Assembly: GCA_030762175.1 (NCBI GenBank)
Contig: CM060835.1
Coordinates: 86,548,001 to 86,612,000, forward strand
Origin: Metallyticus violacea
Taxonomy: Eukaryota; Arthropoda; Insecta; Mantodea; Metallyticidae
Length of the DNA: 64,000 nt
Direction of reading: 5' to 3'
In this document: positions 10,816-21,269 of the stretch, piece after piece
Position numbering within the stretch: position 1 is the first letter of the stretch
Layout of the letters: every line of letters starts with the position of its first letter
Made by a program: the position numbers and the translations under genes
Notes under the pieces: generated by a model
What the model was told of the DNA's origin: nothing
The model's input: the letters and a program-made list of their open reading frames with translations, nothing else
The model's database searches: none

Positions 10816-12131
10816 TGAAGCTCTGTTAGTACTTTTTCTGTTGTTTGTGTGCCTGTGACTATTTTCCCAGGAAAATCTCCAGCTTTCCTCCCATGTTGCA
10901 GATAGTAAGCTTTGTTCCATTAAATGCATTTTAAAGTTTAATTATTCAAAGCACAAGATTTTATTATTTTAATTATTTGTCAGTTATCGTTTTGAAATTG
11001 AAGTTATTTTTGCTGGCTTTCAAAGCAGGTTGACTTATATGATTCTTTCACCTGTCTCCTGAAATTATCTCGATTTTACCAAGCATAAATTTGCAGAGAA
11101 AAGACTATCATTTTAAACCAAAATCACCTTGTACTGCAAAAGCAAACCAGTTTAGTTTTGGCGAGTCTTTTTATTTGTTTTTATGCACTTTAACCCATTT
11201 GCAACGCACATTAATTCTACTTTTTCCCATATGTGTTGCTATGGCAATTTAATTCTCCAAATCTTCTAAATCGGCACGCATTACGGTAGGATTGCGCGTA
11301 CATTTTTTTAAAAGTGTCCTGCGTTTGAAACCGATAAGATCTTATGGTCAGAAAAAGCTTCACATTTATAGAGCTGCACATAAAACACCTTAAATCTCTC
11401 CTCTGAACATTTCCCCGCTTCCTGATCCTCTATGGAAGCTCTCTGCAAAGGGAAGATCAAAGGATAAAAGCGGGAAGCAATCATTTGCAAGCCCAGAGGA
11501 GATTGCCCTAAAAGAACAACAGTTCACAGAAAAAGTCGGCTTGGGGACTGTAGAAAAAGCGAAAGAAATAAAGAATACGTGAACCACATAAGTGGTAGTG
11601 TGGTATTCTAATGAGAAATAGGGAAGAGGAAGATAAGAAAGTGGTCACTATGGAGCATGTGAGGATGATGGTTACAATTAATTAAGGAAATACTAACAGC
11701 TGTTTTTCAGTGGCTGGAGTATAGTTCTGTTACAGAACGTGTGTTAAATATCCTGTGTTATTTACTTGAAGGTGGTAACACTTGTTTATTGCAGAAGGCA
11801 CTACTTATTATCACACTTTTACGAAGACCGTATATAACTTCTAATATAATCGTCTTCATACTGCAGAGTCGTTTTCCTTTGTTTTGTTAATGTTGTACTT
11901 CTTACCGTCATGTAAGTTATCTCATTTGTCACTTCCTGTTCTAAATACAACACATGGAAGCAGATGTTCTTTGTCGTTTCCTAATGTTAACCACACCTGT
12001 TATTCCGGATGGGAAATGGTTTTCTGCCTTGGTTTAGCCAAGGGACAGACAAGGACACTGTGACCTTGCATTCCACCGAACAGACTAACAAGTGTTATCA
12101 ACTGAATTGTATTGAACAAAATGCCTCTCCG
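10816..12131. other. No gene recognised
   Basis: AT-rich sequence without SINE heads, tandem repeats or recognisable protein motifs. Short frames at 11308-11587 look random. Confidence 0.5.
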
Positions 12132-12380
12132 TCAAAGGTAACGAATGTGTTCATGCAGGACGGAATACCACTCAATTACCAACGCTCGTCCTTCAGCATA
12201 TCGTACGTTACCAAGATGGTTGGGGATGTCCAGTAATTTGGCATGTCCCATTCGCTCATCTGAATCTATAAGGTTTTTAACTGTGTTCACATCTAAAAAA
12301 CTCGGCTTAGTCGTAAGAACACTGCTCAGCAAATCAAAGAGCAGTGAGTTGTACTCGCAACAGTGCTGGATTCTCTGAGA
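12132..12380 (-). CDS. Unassigned coding-like exon candidate
   Basis: On the minus strand an open frame of about 80 codons begins just after a plausible splice acceptor (pyrimidine-rich stretch ending TTAGTTCTCAG at about 12380) and ends at a TGA near 12132. The peptide has the composition of a folded helical protein, for example LLFDLLSSVL, DERMGHAKLLDIPNHLG and EGRALVIEWYSVLHEH, and about half of its codons end in G or C, well above the local base composition. I do not recognise the family. It may be a last exon of a host gene, an internal exon if one of the internal GTAA donors is used, or a fragment of an unknown transposon. Confidence 0.3.
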   Translation of the reverse strand, partial: SQRIQHCCEYNSLLFDLLSSVLTTKPSFLDVNTVKNLIDSDERMGHAKLLDIPNHLGNVRYAEGRALVIEWYSVLHEHIRYL

Positions 12381-12381
12381 A

Positions 12382-13112
12382 CTAAGGCTAAGAGCGTGTG
12401 ACAAAGCATAGGAGCAGCATAAAGTAATGATAAATAGCAATTCATAGGATCACAAACTGTAAAATATAACAACCTGCATTTATCGAATGACTTCAAACTC
12501 AAAATATTGACATTCAAAAGGTGCCACTTATTTCTGCAAATGTTTTATATGAAACATTTACCAAAATAGTTTTAAGAAATTAATAGTCCAATTGGTTTTA
12601 ACAATAAAAATATATTTTAAAATATATGACTCAAACTGAACTGCCTAAGTTAAACGAAAATTAGAATTAGAAGACAATTTATCTAAATCTATTCTAGTAC
12701 AACTGAAACTGTATTGCGCTTTACTTTTAATTTATATATCCACAATTCTCTCTTTTCGTATCGAGCTCTTAATATACCGTCGAGCTCTTAATATACCGTA
12801 TATATAAAAATGATAATATAACTGAGTTTTAGAATAATGTCAAGCCAGCCAATTTTTAAAATGACTTTACAGTGAGGAAAAACTACTACATAAATCTGTG
12901 CAACATAGCTGCCAATGCAACAGTATTAATTTTGTTCAATTGCTTGGTAATATAGAACACTTAAGTTAAGTGCTTTATGAATAGAAAAGGTTGGCATTAC
13001 CCCTCTTGTATGTACGAAACGCCTATTTAATTTATTTGTAGAAATAAGGTGTATGTTATATGTTACCAATAAATAAATGCATTTAATATACATATTAATA
13101 CCAATTTTCAGC
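12382..13112. other. AT-rich DNA with a 19 bp tandem duplication
   Basis: CGAGCTCTTAATATACCGT occurs twice in direct succession from about 12761 to 12799. The rest is AT-rich without recognisable features. Confidence 0.55.
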
Positions 13113-13113
13113 A

Positions 13114-13177
<64 letters not shown>
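13113..13177. repeat. Compound microsatellite (AT)n(AG)n
   Basis: About 13 AT units run into about 19 AG units. The array abuts the left end of the inverted-repeat element that follows, whose terminal GAGAG may have seeded or been absorbed by the AG tract. Confidence 0.95.
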
Positions 13178-13179
<2 letters not shown>

Positions 13180-13757
13180 AAAAATGCACACACTTCAAGC
13201 TAAAAAAAAAACATGCGATAACATAACAAAACTGAATTCGCACAAATAGTAAATAATGAGCACTAATCATCTTTGACTTTTACAGTTACAACATTTGCTC
13301 AAATGCCCACCATCGGCATCGATACACTTCTGAGCATATTGAACTACTGATTGAGCAACGTTTGCGAAAATATGCTCAGCGATTGCAGTACATGCCGTTT
13401 CAATTTCTTCCCGGAGTGTTGCCAGTGTAACCGGTTTTCTACAATACACAACATCCTTAAGAGTTCCCCATAGGTAGAAGTCCAACGGTTGTTCTGTTCT
13501 GCACACACGTCTCCATTGCCTTTGAACTCAACAACATTCTCGGTTTTCCAATACCACTTCAAAATTGCTTTTCGCTGTTCAAACGATAATCTTGGCTCCA
13601 TTTTGTTGTAGCAACACTAGCATAACGTAATGTGAGTCACGTCTGTTTGCAGAACATCATACTACACATTACTGTTGTTTTTCGGTCCAACTTTGAAACA
13701 TATTAAAGAGATATCTACTGTCAAAGTGTGCATACAAATTTTGGCACTCTCGATATA
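13172..13757 (-). mobile_element. Internally deleted mariner-like element
   Basis: Imperfect terminal inverted repeats: GAGAGCCAAAAATGCACAC at the left and, reading inward from the right, GAGAGTGCCAAAA followed by TATGCACACTTTG. Inside, on the minus strand, the coding relic keeps only the two ends of a transposase. This structure is typical of a short non-autonomous derivative mobilised by a full-length relative. Confidence 0.7.
13290..13601 (-). pseudogene. Mariner-like transposase, termini only
   Basis: The frame opens at 13601 with an N-terminal block (LSFEQRKAILKWYWKTENVV) typical of a DUF4817-type mariner-like helix-turn-helix. After about 30 codons it jumps to the C-terminal block PLDFYLWGTLKDVVY ... 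LREEIETAC ... QKCIDADGGHL, ending near 13290. The whole DDE catalytic core is missing apart from the region just after its last Asp, and a frameshift separates the halves. It could not be active. Confidence 0.8.
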
Positions 13758-14539
13758 TACAATTATTCTGAAGTGATAAGTCACAAGTAATATATAATTC
13801 TAAAATGATCCAATCAGAAGACTTATATGTAGCAAATAGTACTTATGACTGAATTATTTCAGAATTATTGTACGTTATGTTTTATAATATATAATAGGGC
13901 TAAACTTTCGTGGTGAGGTTTCATTTGTCATTTCATTAATACACATATAAGTACTAAAACGGACCGACCCGTTGATGTACTAGATGAAATAATTCGTTCC
14001 GTAATAGTTACAGTTAATGGGAGTACCTAGAAAATTAATCACAGATGTATGTAATAACGGAATCGTTTAAGAAGTTTTAGTTCTTTCTTATGTGAATTTA
14101 AATTATAGAGCATATCAATAACAACATTAGATAAACACCAGTAAACAGAATATCGAAAAATATCTAGAAATGTAGATGAGTAACATTCAAAGAAAAAGAA
14201 AATGGAAATAATTACAGGACGTTTAGAACCACCAATTTCAAAGAACCTGAAAATTTGCATGCACCAATGTATCATACCTGGATAGGCTGCACGCTGTGAA
14301 TACGAGTGTGTTATACGCCCAACAGATGGAGTAAAGAGGGATCCGGGATATTGGGGCGCGGCTATCCTCCCACATGCTTTTCGGACCCTCGCGAACTTTG
14401 ATATTCTATCATTGTGGGGGTGTAGGGCGCTACTTCCTTACACACATCTCTCATTTTAATTTCATGTAGGAACCAGTCGGCAGGTCTCTAGTGTATATTC
14501 GGCTTTACCGAACTCCAGTCTAACCTTTAACTCTAATCT
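13758..14539. other. No gene recognised
   Basis: AT-rich up to about 14280, then a more GC-balanced stretch (14280-14430, including GGGGCGCGGCTATCCTCC) that I could not relate to any other repeat in the window. Confidence 0.45.
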
Positions 14540-14921
14540 GTATTATAGCTCTTCAGCGATTTCTTCTTCCCTTTCCCCTTTATTCTTTAATTTCTCTCCT
14601 CCTCTTTCTTCTTCTTTGTACCTTCCACTTTTTCTCTTCCTCACTCTTCTTTCTCTACTTCTCCGCTCACCGTTTTCCTATCTCATTTCACTTTCACTTT
14701 TTTCTGTTCCCTTGTTCCCTTTCTCTAGTTGCTCTTTTTCTCGTTGGTTTTGTTTCTTCCTCTTCTTTTAAGTTTTCTATCCATTTTTCCCTACCCGTCT
14801 GCACTCATCTTCTCTTCTATTTTATCCCATTTTCCTCATTGTTTTACCTCCACTTTATTTCTTTACCTCTTGCCTTCTCCCTTTCATTTTTCTACCGGTC
14901 TAAATAGCTTTTTCTGTCTTC

Positions 14922-14953
<32 letters not shown>

Positions 14954-15155
14954 CTTCGATTCTTCATCCTTCCTTTTCTTCATTCCTTCATTTCTCATTT
15001 TCTTCCTGTTTTCTTTCCGACCCTAACTTTTTCTTTAACTCCCTTCTCGTTTGTACTATTTTTTTTTTCCTGTCATTATATATCAGGCCACGTATTCCAC
15101 CTTCGCCTTTTCCATTCTTTGCTTCCTTATATAATTCCTATTTCTTTGGAATGAA
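14540..15155. repeat. Long pyrimidine-rich tract with (CTT)n core
   Basis: About 600 bases with C and T strongly dominating the plus strand, containing a pure (CTT)12-scale run at 14922-14957. Apparent proteins in it (Leu, Phe and Ser-rich) are artefacts of the composition. Such tracts can adopt triplex structures. Confidence 0.8.
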
Positions 15156-15159
15156 CTTC

Positions 15160-15843
15160 AAAACATTACCGCTTATTGGTTGGAGCATGTAGTAACATTC
15201 GTTATTGATTGATTCCAACATGTTCCTTCATCTCCTCGTTTCCCTGATTGCCTCCCGAGCTTGTTTAGGAGGCATTAGCCATGGGCTTCCTGACGGAGAA
15301 CATCTTTCGACTTCTGGCTCGAATGCCGAGGTAAGCCGCCATTTCATGCATTGCGTTGATTTTGAATACGTTGCATGAGGATGGCGCCTTCTTAATATCT
15401 TATATTTACATTTCTTTTATTTGCGGGGAGGGACCGCGGTCAACTCCTGCATTTTCCATCAGCAACACAGATATTTTTTGGTTAAGGAATTATTTTGTAA
15501 ACTGGAATAAATCATGGAATTCCTTAGCTTAACTGTCTTTTAATCCATGTATTTTAGGAAAGTAAATGAGAAATTCTTTTAGTTATGGGAGAAATATTTC
15601 AATTCCCTCGGTTATATATTATTATGAATCTGGGTATTGTTTTATACTTTATAGAATTATTTTAAAGAAAGTAAATAAGCTATTCTTTCCTTCAAGTTGT
15701 AGGTATAACCCAAAAAAATCCATTGCCGTATTTCTACAATTTAGGTATTATGCTTTAGAAAGTTAAATAAGAAATTATTTCTTTCCACTGTGAGTAAAAC
15801 CATAAAAATTCCTTTAACATACTCCCTACGTTGAGGTATTGCA

Positions 15844-15887
<44 letters not shown>

Positions 15888-16619
15888 GAAGCCTCTATGA
15901 AGTATTAGATATGCATTTGTTGTGTAATAATTGTATTTCGTTGGACTGTGAACTAAATAATTAATATGTATTAGTATTTTCTTTTGTTATTACGTATATT
16001 TTGTTAATTTAAAATATATGAAGGGAAGTATTTCAGTGCTTTTGTTTATCGCAATCATCATTAATTGACAATTCTTAATCTTAAACTTAAAAAGTTAATT
16101 GTTGAAGAATGGCATTTATTAAATTATTAATTTATTGTAGCTTGTTAAATAAATAAAAAATATCCTTGTTCTCCTGTGATATTTAGTACAAAATATTTTC
16201 ACGGCCAAATCCTGGGGGTTTATTACATCAATCCTTTTGCTGAAAGTTGAAGATATTGGTGTTGCATGACACCAGCTGGTAAGTGCTAAAGTTCCAACAT
16301 TTTTTTTCTTTTTTTTTTTTTTTTTTTTCCTTTTCATACCTCCAATTCCCTACCCTTTCATTTTTATGCTTGATCAACTTCCCGGATTAGACTTTATGGC
16401 CTGTTCCGACTTCAGGAGAACATTCTTCCCCTGACCTAAGCCCTCTTTCTCTTTAGTTTATATTTAAAAGGAGTATAGGAAATCTGTTTTCATCTATCCT
16501 TTGGATGTTTGAAGGATTTATTTTCCTTTTCGTCAAATAATTAAACTATATGTATTCAGCATACATGTGATTTCTTTGTCTAATATACTGAACTCAGCCA
16601 GGGAGCTTAAAAAGAACTC
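15160..16619. other. AT-rich DNA with (ATT)n and T-runs
   Basis: Holds an (ATT)14-scale microsatellite at 15845-15887 and a T-rich run at about 16301-16329. No gene or dispersed repeat was recognised. Confidence 0.6.
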
Positions 16620-16890
16620 ATTATAATACTTCTTTTGTATTTATTCTTTCTCCTTAAATTCCTACTCACTTATCTCTTTTTCAGCTCTTGCTTATGTTTC
16701 CCATTCTTTATTTCCTTCTTTCCTTTCCTAATTATTCCTTTTGTTATTTTCCTCCCCTCTTTATCATGCCTTTCCTATTTTTCCCTTTTTACTACGACCT
16801 CTTCCGTTCTTCTATGCTCCTCTGTCCTCTCTTTTACATTCTTCTGTTTTATCCTCATGTTGCTTTCCTACTCTCTTGTTCTGGCTTGAT
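16620..16890. repeat. Second pyrimidine-rich tract
   Basis: Composition like the tract at 14540-15155, without a pure microsatellite core. It is followed at 16895-16950 by AGGTTCGAATCTTGCC, a B-box-like motif that hints at a degraded SINE head. Confidence 0.65.
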
Positions 16891-17164
16891 TTCAGCCATT
16901 AGTGAGCAATAAAGTTGAAGGACGCAGGTTCGAATCTTGCCTCGTTCAAGATTTTTACAGGTTTTTATGTACTTCTGTTGCACTCATCTCAACTTATTAT
17001 CTTGTTATTTCCTGCTCCTCCTTCTTCTACGTCTTCATTTATTCTTCCTTGTCTCAATCAGGGAAGCGTTATCAATTTAAACGTATTAATCTGATAGTCG
17101 GTATGATCGAAGGGAGAAATCCACCCAAAAATGAATAATAAATATTTTTTTTTTATTTTTACAA

Positions 17165-17475
17165 CATAACACATCTTCTTCACTACAGCTCTGGGTGAGC
17201 CTTGGCCTACCGCAGCGACCTCCGCTTCCTTTACCTTCGTCTTATGACTTCAGTGATAGATGACAGTATTGCAAAGGGGCATATGATCAGCATGCCTGCA
17301 CCCTGCAAGTAGCCTATCTCAAAGAACACCATTAGGCAGCTTCCCAGTTATTCTCACGAGGCTGAGTGCATCCCGTTCCAGACCTCCCGAAGTTAGAAAA
17401 TGTCTAGATACCAGAAATCAAACCCTGGCCTCCAGTCAGCCGTCAGCAATGCTAACCACCAGATAAAGGAGATGG
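17165..17475 (-). repeat. SINE family 2, minus-strand copy
   Basis: Read on the minus strand: TTATCTGGTGGTTAGCATTG (A-box region), GGGTTTGATTTC (decayed B box), TCTGGAACGGGATGCACTCA and GGGAAGCTGCCTAATGGTG, aligning with the copy at 5206-5400. The 3' half differs from the other copies, so the family has variable tails or this is a subfamily. Confidence 0.7.
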
Positions 17476-18034
17476 TCCAACATAACATAAGCCGTTCATT
17501 GATTTGAACACCAAATAATTTTCTGATATTATTAAGAGGAATAGAACTAGTTAATAATTCAGCAAAGAAATGTATTCTTTAGATCAAAATATACAACAAT
17601 GAAGGCAAAATATGTTCCGTATAAGGTTCACAAATAAAATTTGTTTTCATTTTGGCTTCAATAGCTACTTAGCAAACTCTGGGCATTTGGTTTACAAGTC
17701 CTCGGAGATATTCCGACCCCTATACCCTTCCATATTAGCTGGATAAGTCCCTAGAAATTACCTAAGCTTTTTAACTTTGTCCCAAAACACTTTTCTGAAG
17801 TTAAAATCCCTGGCAGGTCGTCTCTGCTTCTCTTAAGATACAGTGTACTTCACGTGGGATCCAGAGAGATGTTTAGAATTATCTTGCCGCGGGATGTAGA
17901 TTATCCCTATTAGATGTAACCAGACCCTATTGCACGCTACGATATGCTTCTGATCCATCTTTTCTTTAATTTTCATAATGTCCCTCACAGACACTCACGT
18001 AATAGAACACGCTGAGGAAACCCTCTCCTTTTCA
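17476..18034. other. No gene recognised
   Basis: Unique-looking AT-rich sequence between a SINE and a satellite array. Confidence 0.5.
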
Positions 18035-18950
18035 TTGGAGTAAATATATTCTTTTCCGGATATTAAAAGCGGCCGCAATTTTAATGTTTTTTTTTAAAGG
18101 AAACTCTGTATATGCCATTGAAATAAAATAAGAAAAACCGTTTTGAAATAAAATTATTAGGAATGGGGGTTTACCTGAAACCCTGCATTTCAAAATCGTT
18201 CTAGCGGCACCAATATTTGCTTTTTCGCAACTAAACTCAGTATGTACCATTTAAATAAAATGAGAAAATAGTTTCTGAAAATAAGGTAAATCCAGTAATT
18301 ATGATTGGGGGTTAACCTGAATCCCAAAATTTAAAAATCGCTCTAGCAGAAACAATATTTATTTTTCACGATAAAATTACATATATACTATTTAAATAAA
18401 AAAGAAAAACATTTTCTAAAAATTGGGGAAATCAGGCCAGTAGAAATGGGGATACAGCTGAAAGCCGAAATTTAAAGAGTGGGGGTTAAAGCGAAATTTT
18501 AAAATCGCTCTAGTGGTGCAATTTAAATTTTTTCCCAACGAAACTCGATATGGGTCATTGAAATAAAATAGGAATCTGTAAAATCAGTAAAATCAAATTA
18601 TTAATAGAGGGGGTTTATCTGAAACCCAACATTTAAAAATTGCTCTAGCGGCACTAATTTTACTTTTCTGCAACGAAACTCTGCATATACTACTAAAAAA
18701 AATAAGAAAAATAGTTCCTGAAAATCAGAGAAATCGGTTCATTAAGAGGGAGGTTTATCTGAAATTTAAAAATCGCCCTAGTGGCACGTATATTTGTTTC
18801 TTCACAACAAAATTCGATATATACCATTAAATATAATAACAAAAATTGTTTCCGAAAATTACGGAAATAGAACCTTTATGAGTAGTGGTATGCTTGAAAA
18901 CCGAAATTTACAAACCGCTCTTGGGTTTAATTTTCTCTTTGTCATTGAAA
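18035..18950. repeat. Diverged satellite array, ~133-167 bp period
   Basis: About seven units share the landmarks GGGGGTTTA(C/T)CTGAAACCC, AAAAATCGCTCTAGCGGCAC, CAACGAAACTC and AATAAAATA(A/G)GAAAAA. The CTAG of the central landmark falls at 18201, 18343, 18510, 18645 and 18778, with a decayed match near 18918 and a related GCGGCCGC at about 18069, giving spacings of 142, 167, 135, 133 and 140. Units are heavily diverged, so the array is old. Short frames across it are not genes. Confidence 0.85.
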
Positions 18951-19259
18951 AATAAAATGACAAATTAATTCATCACACAAAATTAATGACCTTTTTATAC
19001 ATTTTTATGAATCTATTCTGGTCATGATAAACCTTCGTTGCTATTACCAAGAGTGTATTGCACTCCCTCAATATAAATGACTTAATGAAAACCTAACAAA
19101 TCGCGTTAAGGGCAAAGACTTCGTACACTAGTTAGGGAAAATTCTAGTAAACTCACTTGGTGAGCCAGTCGAAGTGAGTTGGCTCTACCATTAATTTACA
19201 ACTATGTGCACGCTGAACTTGGCCTAAATACTGCGACTACATAAGCTTAAGTTCTATTT
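18951..19259. other. No gene recognised
   Basis: AT-rich spacer between the satellite and a retrotransposon relic. Confidence 0.5.
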
Positions 19260-19835
19260 CTGGATACTCTTGACCTGTTATGGTCTTGAAGTCTCATCAT
19301 CGACATCTAATCCTGCATATTCTTCTCCTCCAATGTAAGAACCCCACATCCTTGTCTCATATGTCCATCTGCGCTCTTGAAACCTCTCGGAGTGTCCACC
19401 CCCATTTCCATTTGAGAGAGCTTTCCTCTCTTGTTACCCATTTACTCGGGTTGGTGTTTCACACGCTGTCTCCAAGTGAGACCTTACTCTGCAACACTTG
19501 AACTGTGTTCATGGCCTTGTTTATTAGGCACCATGTTTGGCAAACGTACTTGTGCGAGGAACACAGGATTCCGGGATCTCAAGCTTCAGCTTCCGGTTGA
19601 GGGGTGAGTTCTGCAGGATGAAGCTCAGACCCCAGACTTTTTATGAAAAATATACCTTTTTTCACAGATAAACACATGCCTATACATACTGGGATTTTAC
19701 AGCTATTTGTCATCACTTTGGTCTTTAAAGAGTTCATTTTCAAGCCAACCTGTTTCGTTTTTTGCAGATAGCTCTCCCAATATAGACATATTCTTTTGCA
19801 ATTTGAGAAATCTTTCCTCAATGCTACAATTGCAG
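19260..19835 (-). pseudogene. Non-LTR reverse transcriptase relic (C-terminal part)
   Basis: On the minus strand the frame 19821-19579 contains QVGLKMNSLKTKVMTNS followed about 30 residues later by LGSEL. In non-LTR pol proteins this is the stretch after the YADD box: the GL.(I/M)N..KT..M motif and the YLGS..L motif. Downstream on the same strand, to about 19260, the expected C-terminal region can only be glimpsed through stops. The YADD box itself is not present; the sequence upstream of 19835 does not continue the domain. Clade cannot be assigned. Confidence 0.6.
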
Positions 19836-21100
19836 CACTTGCAGCGATAGCAATAATGTGATCACTTTAAGTATATGAATAAAGAACAGGTTTATCCAGC
19901 AATGCCACCTTGATGCACGCTATATGGTTGAGAATAGTATAGGGAACAGCACTGAGGAAATAGCCTGGAAAAAATAGTTAGGGAAAACTACAAAGTGTAG
20001 AGCATTACTATTAAATAATGTACTGCTTATTGAGTAATCAAACATAATCATACGCAAAATAATGAACTTCAACTTATTTAAATATAAAGAAATAGGTGGG
20101 TTTAAATGAAAGAGCGCTGTATATTCACCCCATCCTCTATTTTTGCATATTTGTGACACAAAACTGGTTTTTATTTCGACGAGATACTATCTGAAAAAAC
20201 AGCACGTTAGATATGCGTACGTTGCTCAGGTTCCAGACCTGCACCTGTCTCGAGCTTCTGGCAGCCATTTCCGCTCTGCGGACGGCGTACATTTCACGTG
20301 GGTGTTCACATACAAGAGAATTTTTGGCTGTTTCCAAGAAAAATTGAATGTTTCCCGCAGAACTTGGAACGAATGCCATAGGTTCCTGAAAAAACATTTG
20401 TGCTGACCTGAAATAGCTAAGAAAAGAATTTCTTTTGGATACATTCAGAAAGCTTAAGTAAGAAATAGAGTTCTTACATAACATTGGTGATAATCGTGGG
20501 CAAAGCACAATAAGCATGCTTGTGAAGTATACGTGGCTTTTAAAATGCATAACTTTAATAAAAAGTATGTCATTTGTCTAATTAATAAATTCCTCCATTA
20601 AAATTTAATAGAATTACAAGTTTTTACATCCTATGGTGGAAATTTTTATTTTGCGTATTTGTACAAAATCTCATAATCCCAATATAATTTTTAAGTTATA
20701 AAAAGTCAAAACTCTTAAACTTATTTCGCTAAAGTTTGCATTAATAGTGTTCTTGTGTATTTTACACCTCCTCGGGTGTTCGAGGTTGTACGAACTCGTA
20801 GACGGGGGAGATGACCATTTCGATTTCACCAGGACAATCCTCCTGATAGAGAAAAAAATTGTCAGGTTTTCTTCAGCGTTCATTAACAGCATGTGCAAAT
20901 ACCCTAAACTTGAGCCTAAAGCGCTACCTTTTCCCTCTCAAAACAGTCTTCTCTACCAATTTATCCTTTTATTTCATGAATCATTAGTGCCCACTACTTC
21001 CAATGCCTCAGTAGTGAAAACGGACGCCAAACACAAATGTAGGCACATTTTACAACAAAGGCTCTTTTTTCTAAATCAATTATGTGAACTTTCAATTTTC
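19836..21100. other. No gene recognised
   Basis: Overlapping frames on both strands at 20140-20550 (up to 137 codons) and 20747-21106 (119 codons) show no family motif; each is contradicted by an equally long frame on the other strand. Confidence 0.45.
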
Positions 21101-21156
21101 CATTAATGACTACAGAATATGAGTAATCGGCAGCTTTCACGGCCGGAGTCAGAATT

Positions 21157-21255
21157 ATAACTAGAAGTTTCTTCCGGGCTTAGGAGCCGTGGTCTCTTGG
21201 ACTCCTTAGCTCCAAGAGACCACGGCTCCTAAGCCCGGAAGAAACTTCTAGTTAT
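21157..21255. repeat. 45 bp perfect inverted repeat with 9-base loop
   Basis: Left arm 21157-21201 (from ATAACTAGAAGTTTC to GTGGTCTCTTGGA) and right arm 21211-21255 are exact reverse complements, with CTCCTTAGC between them. The arms are GC-richer than their surroundings. A related 17-base sequence containing CTACAGAATAT lies on both sides, at 21104-21120 and 21252-21268. Confidence 0.95.
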
Positions 21256-21269
21256 GGCTACAGAATATT

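Noticed and set aside
14729..15154. 141-codon Leu/Phe/Ser-rich ORF resembling a membrane protein
   Set aside because: It comes from a pyrimidine-rich tract, which encodes Leu, Phe, Ser and Pro in any frame.
16895..16955. Possible SINE head with B box (AGGTTCGAATCTTGCC)
   Set aside because: No convincing A box and no body shared with the other SINE families.
20137..20550. 137-codon minus-strand ORF
   Set aside because: No family motif, ordinary base composition and a competing long frame on the plus strand.
20747..21106. 119-codon plus-strand ORF
   Set aside because: No recognisable motif; composition of translated non-coding DNA.
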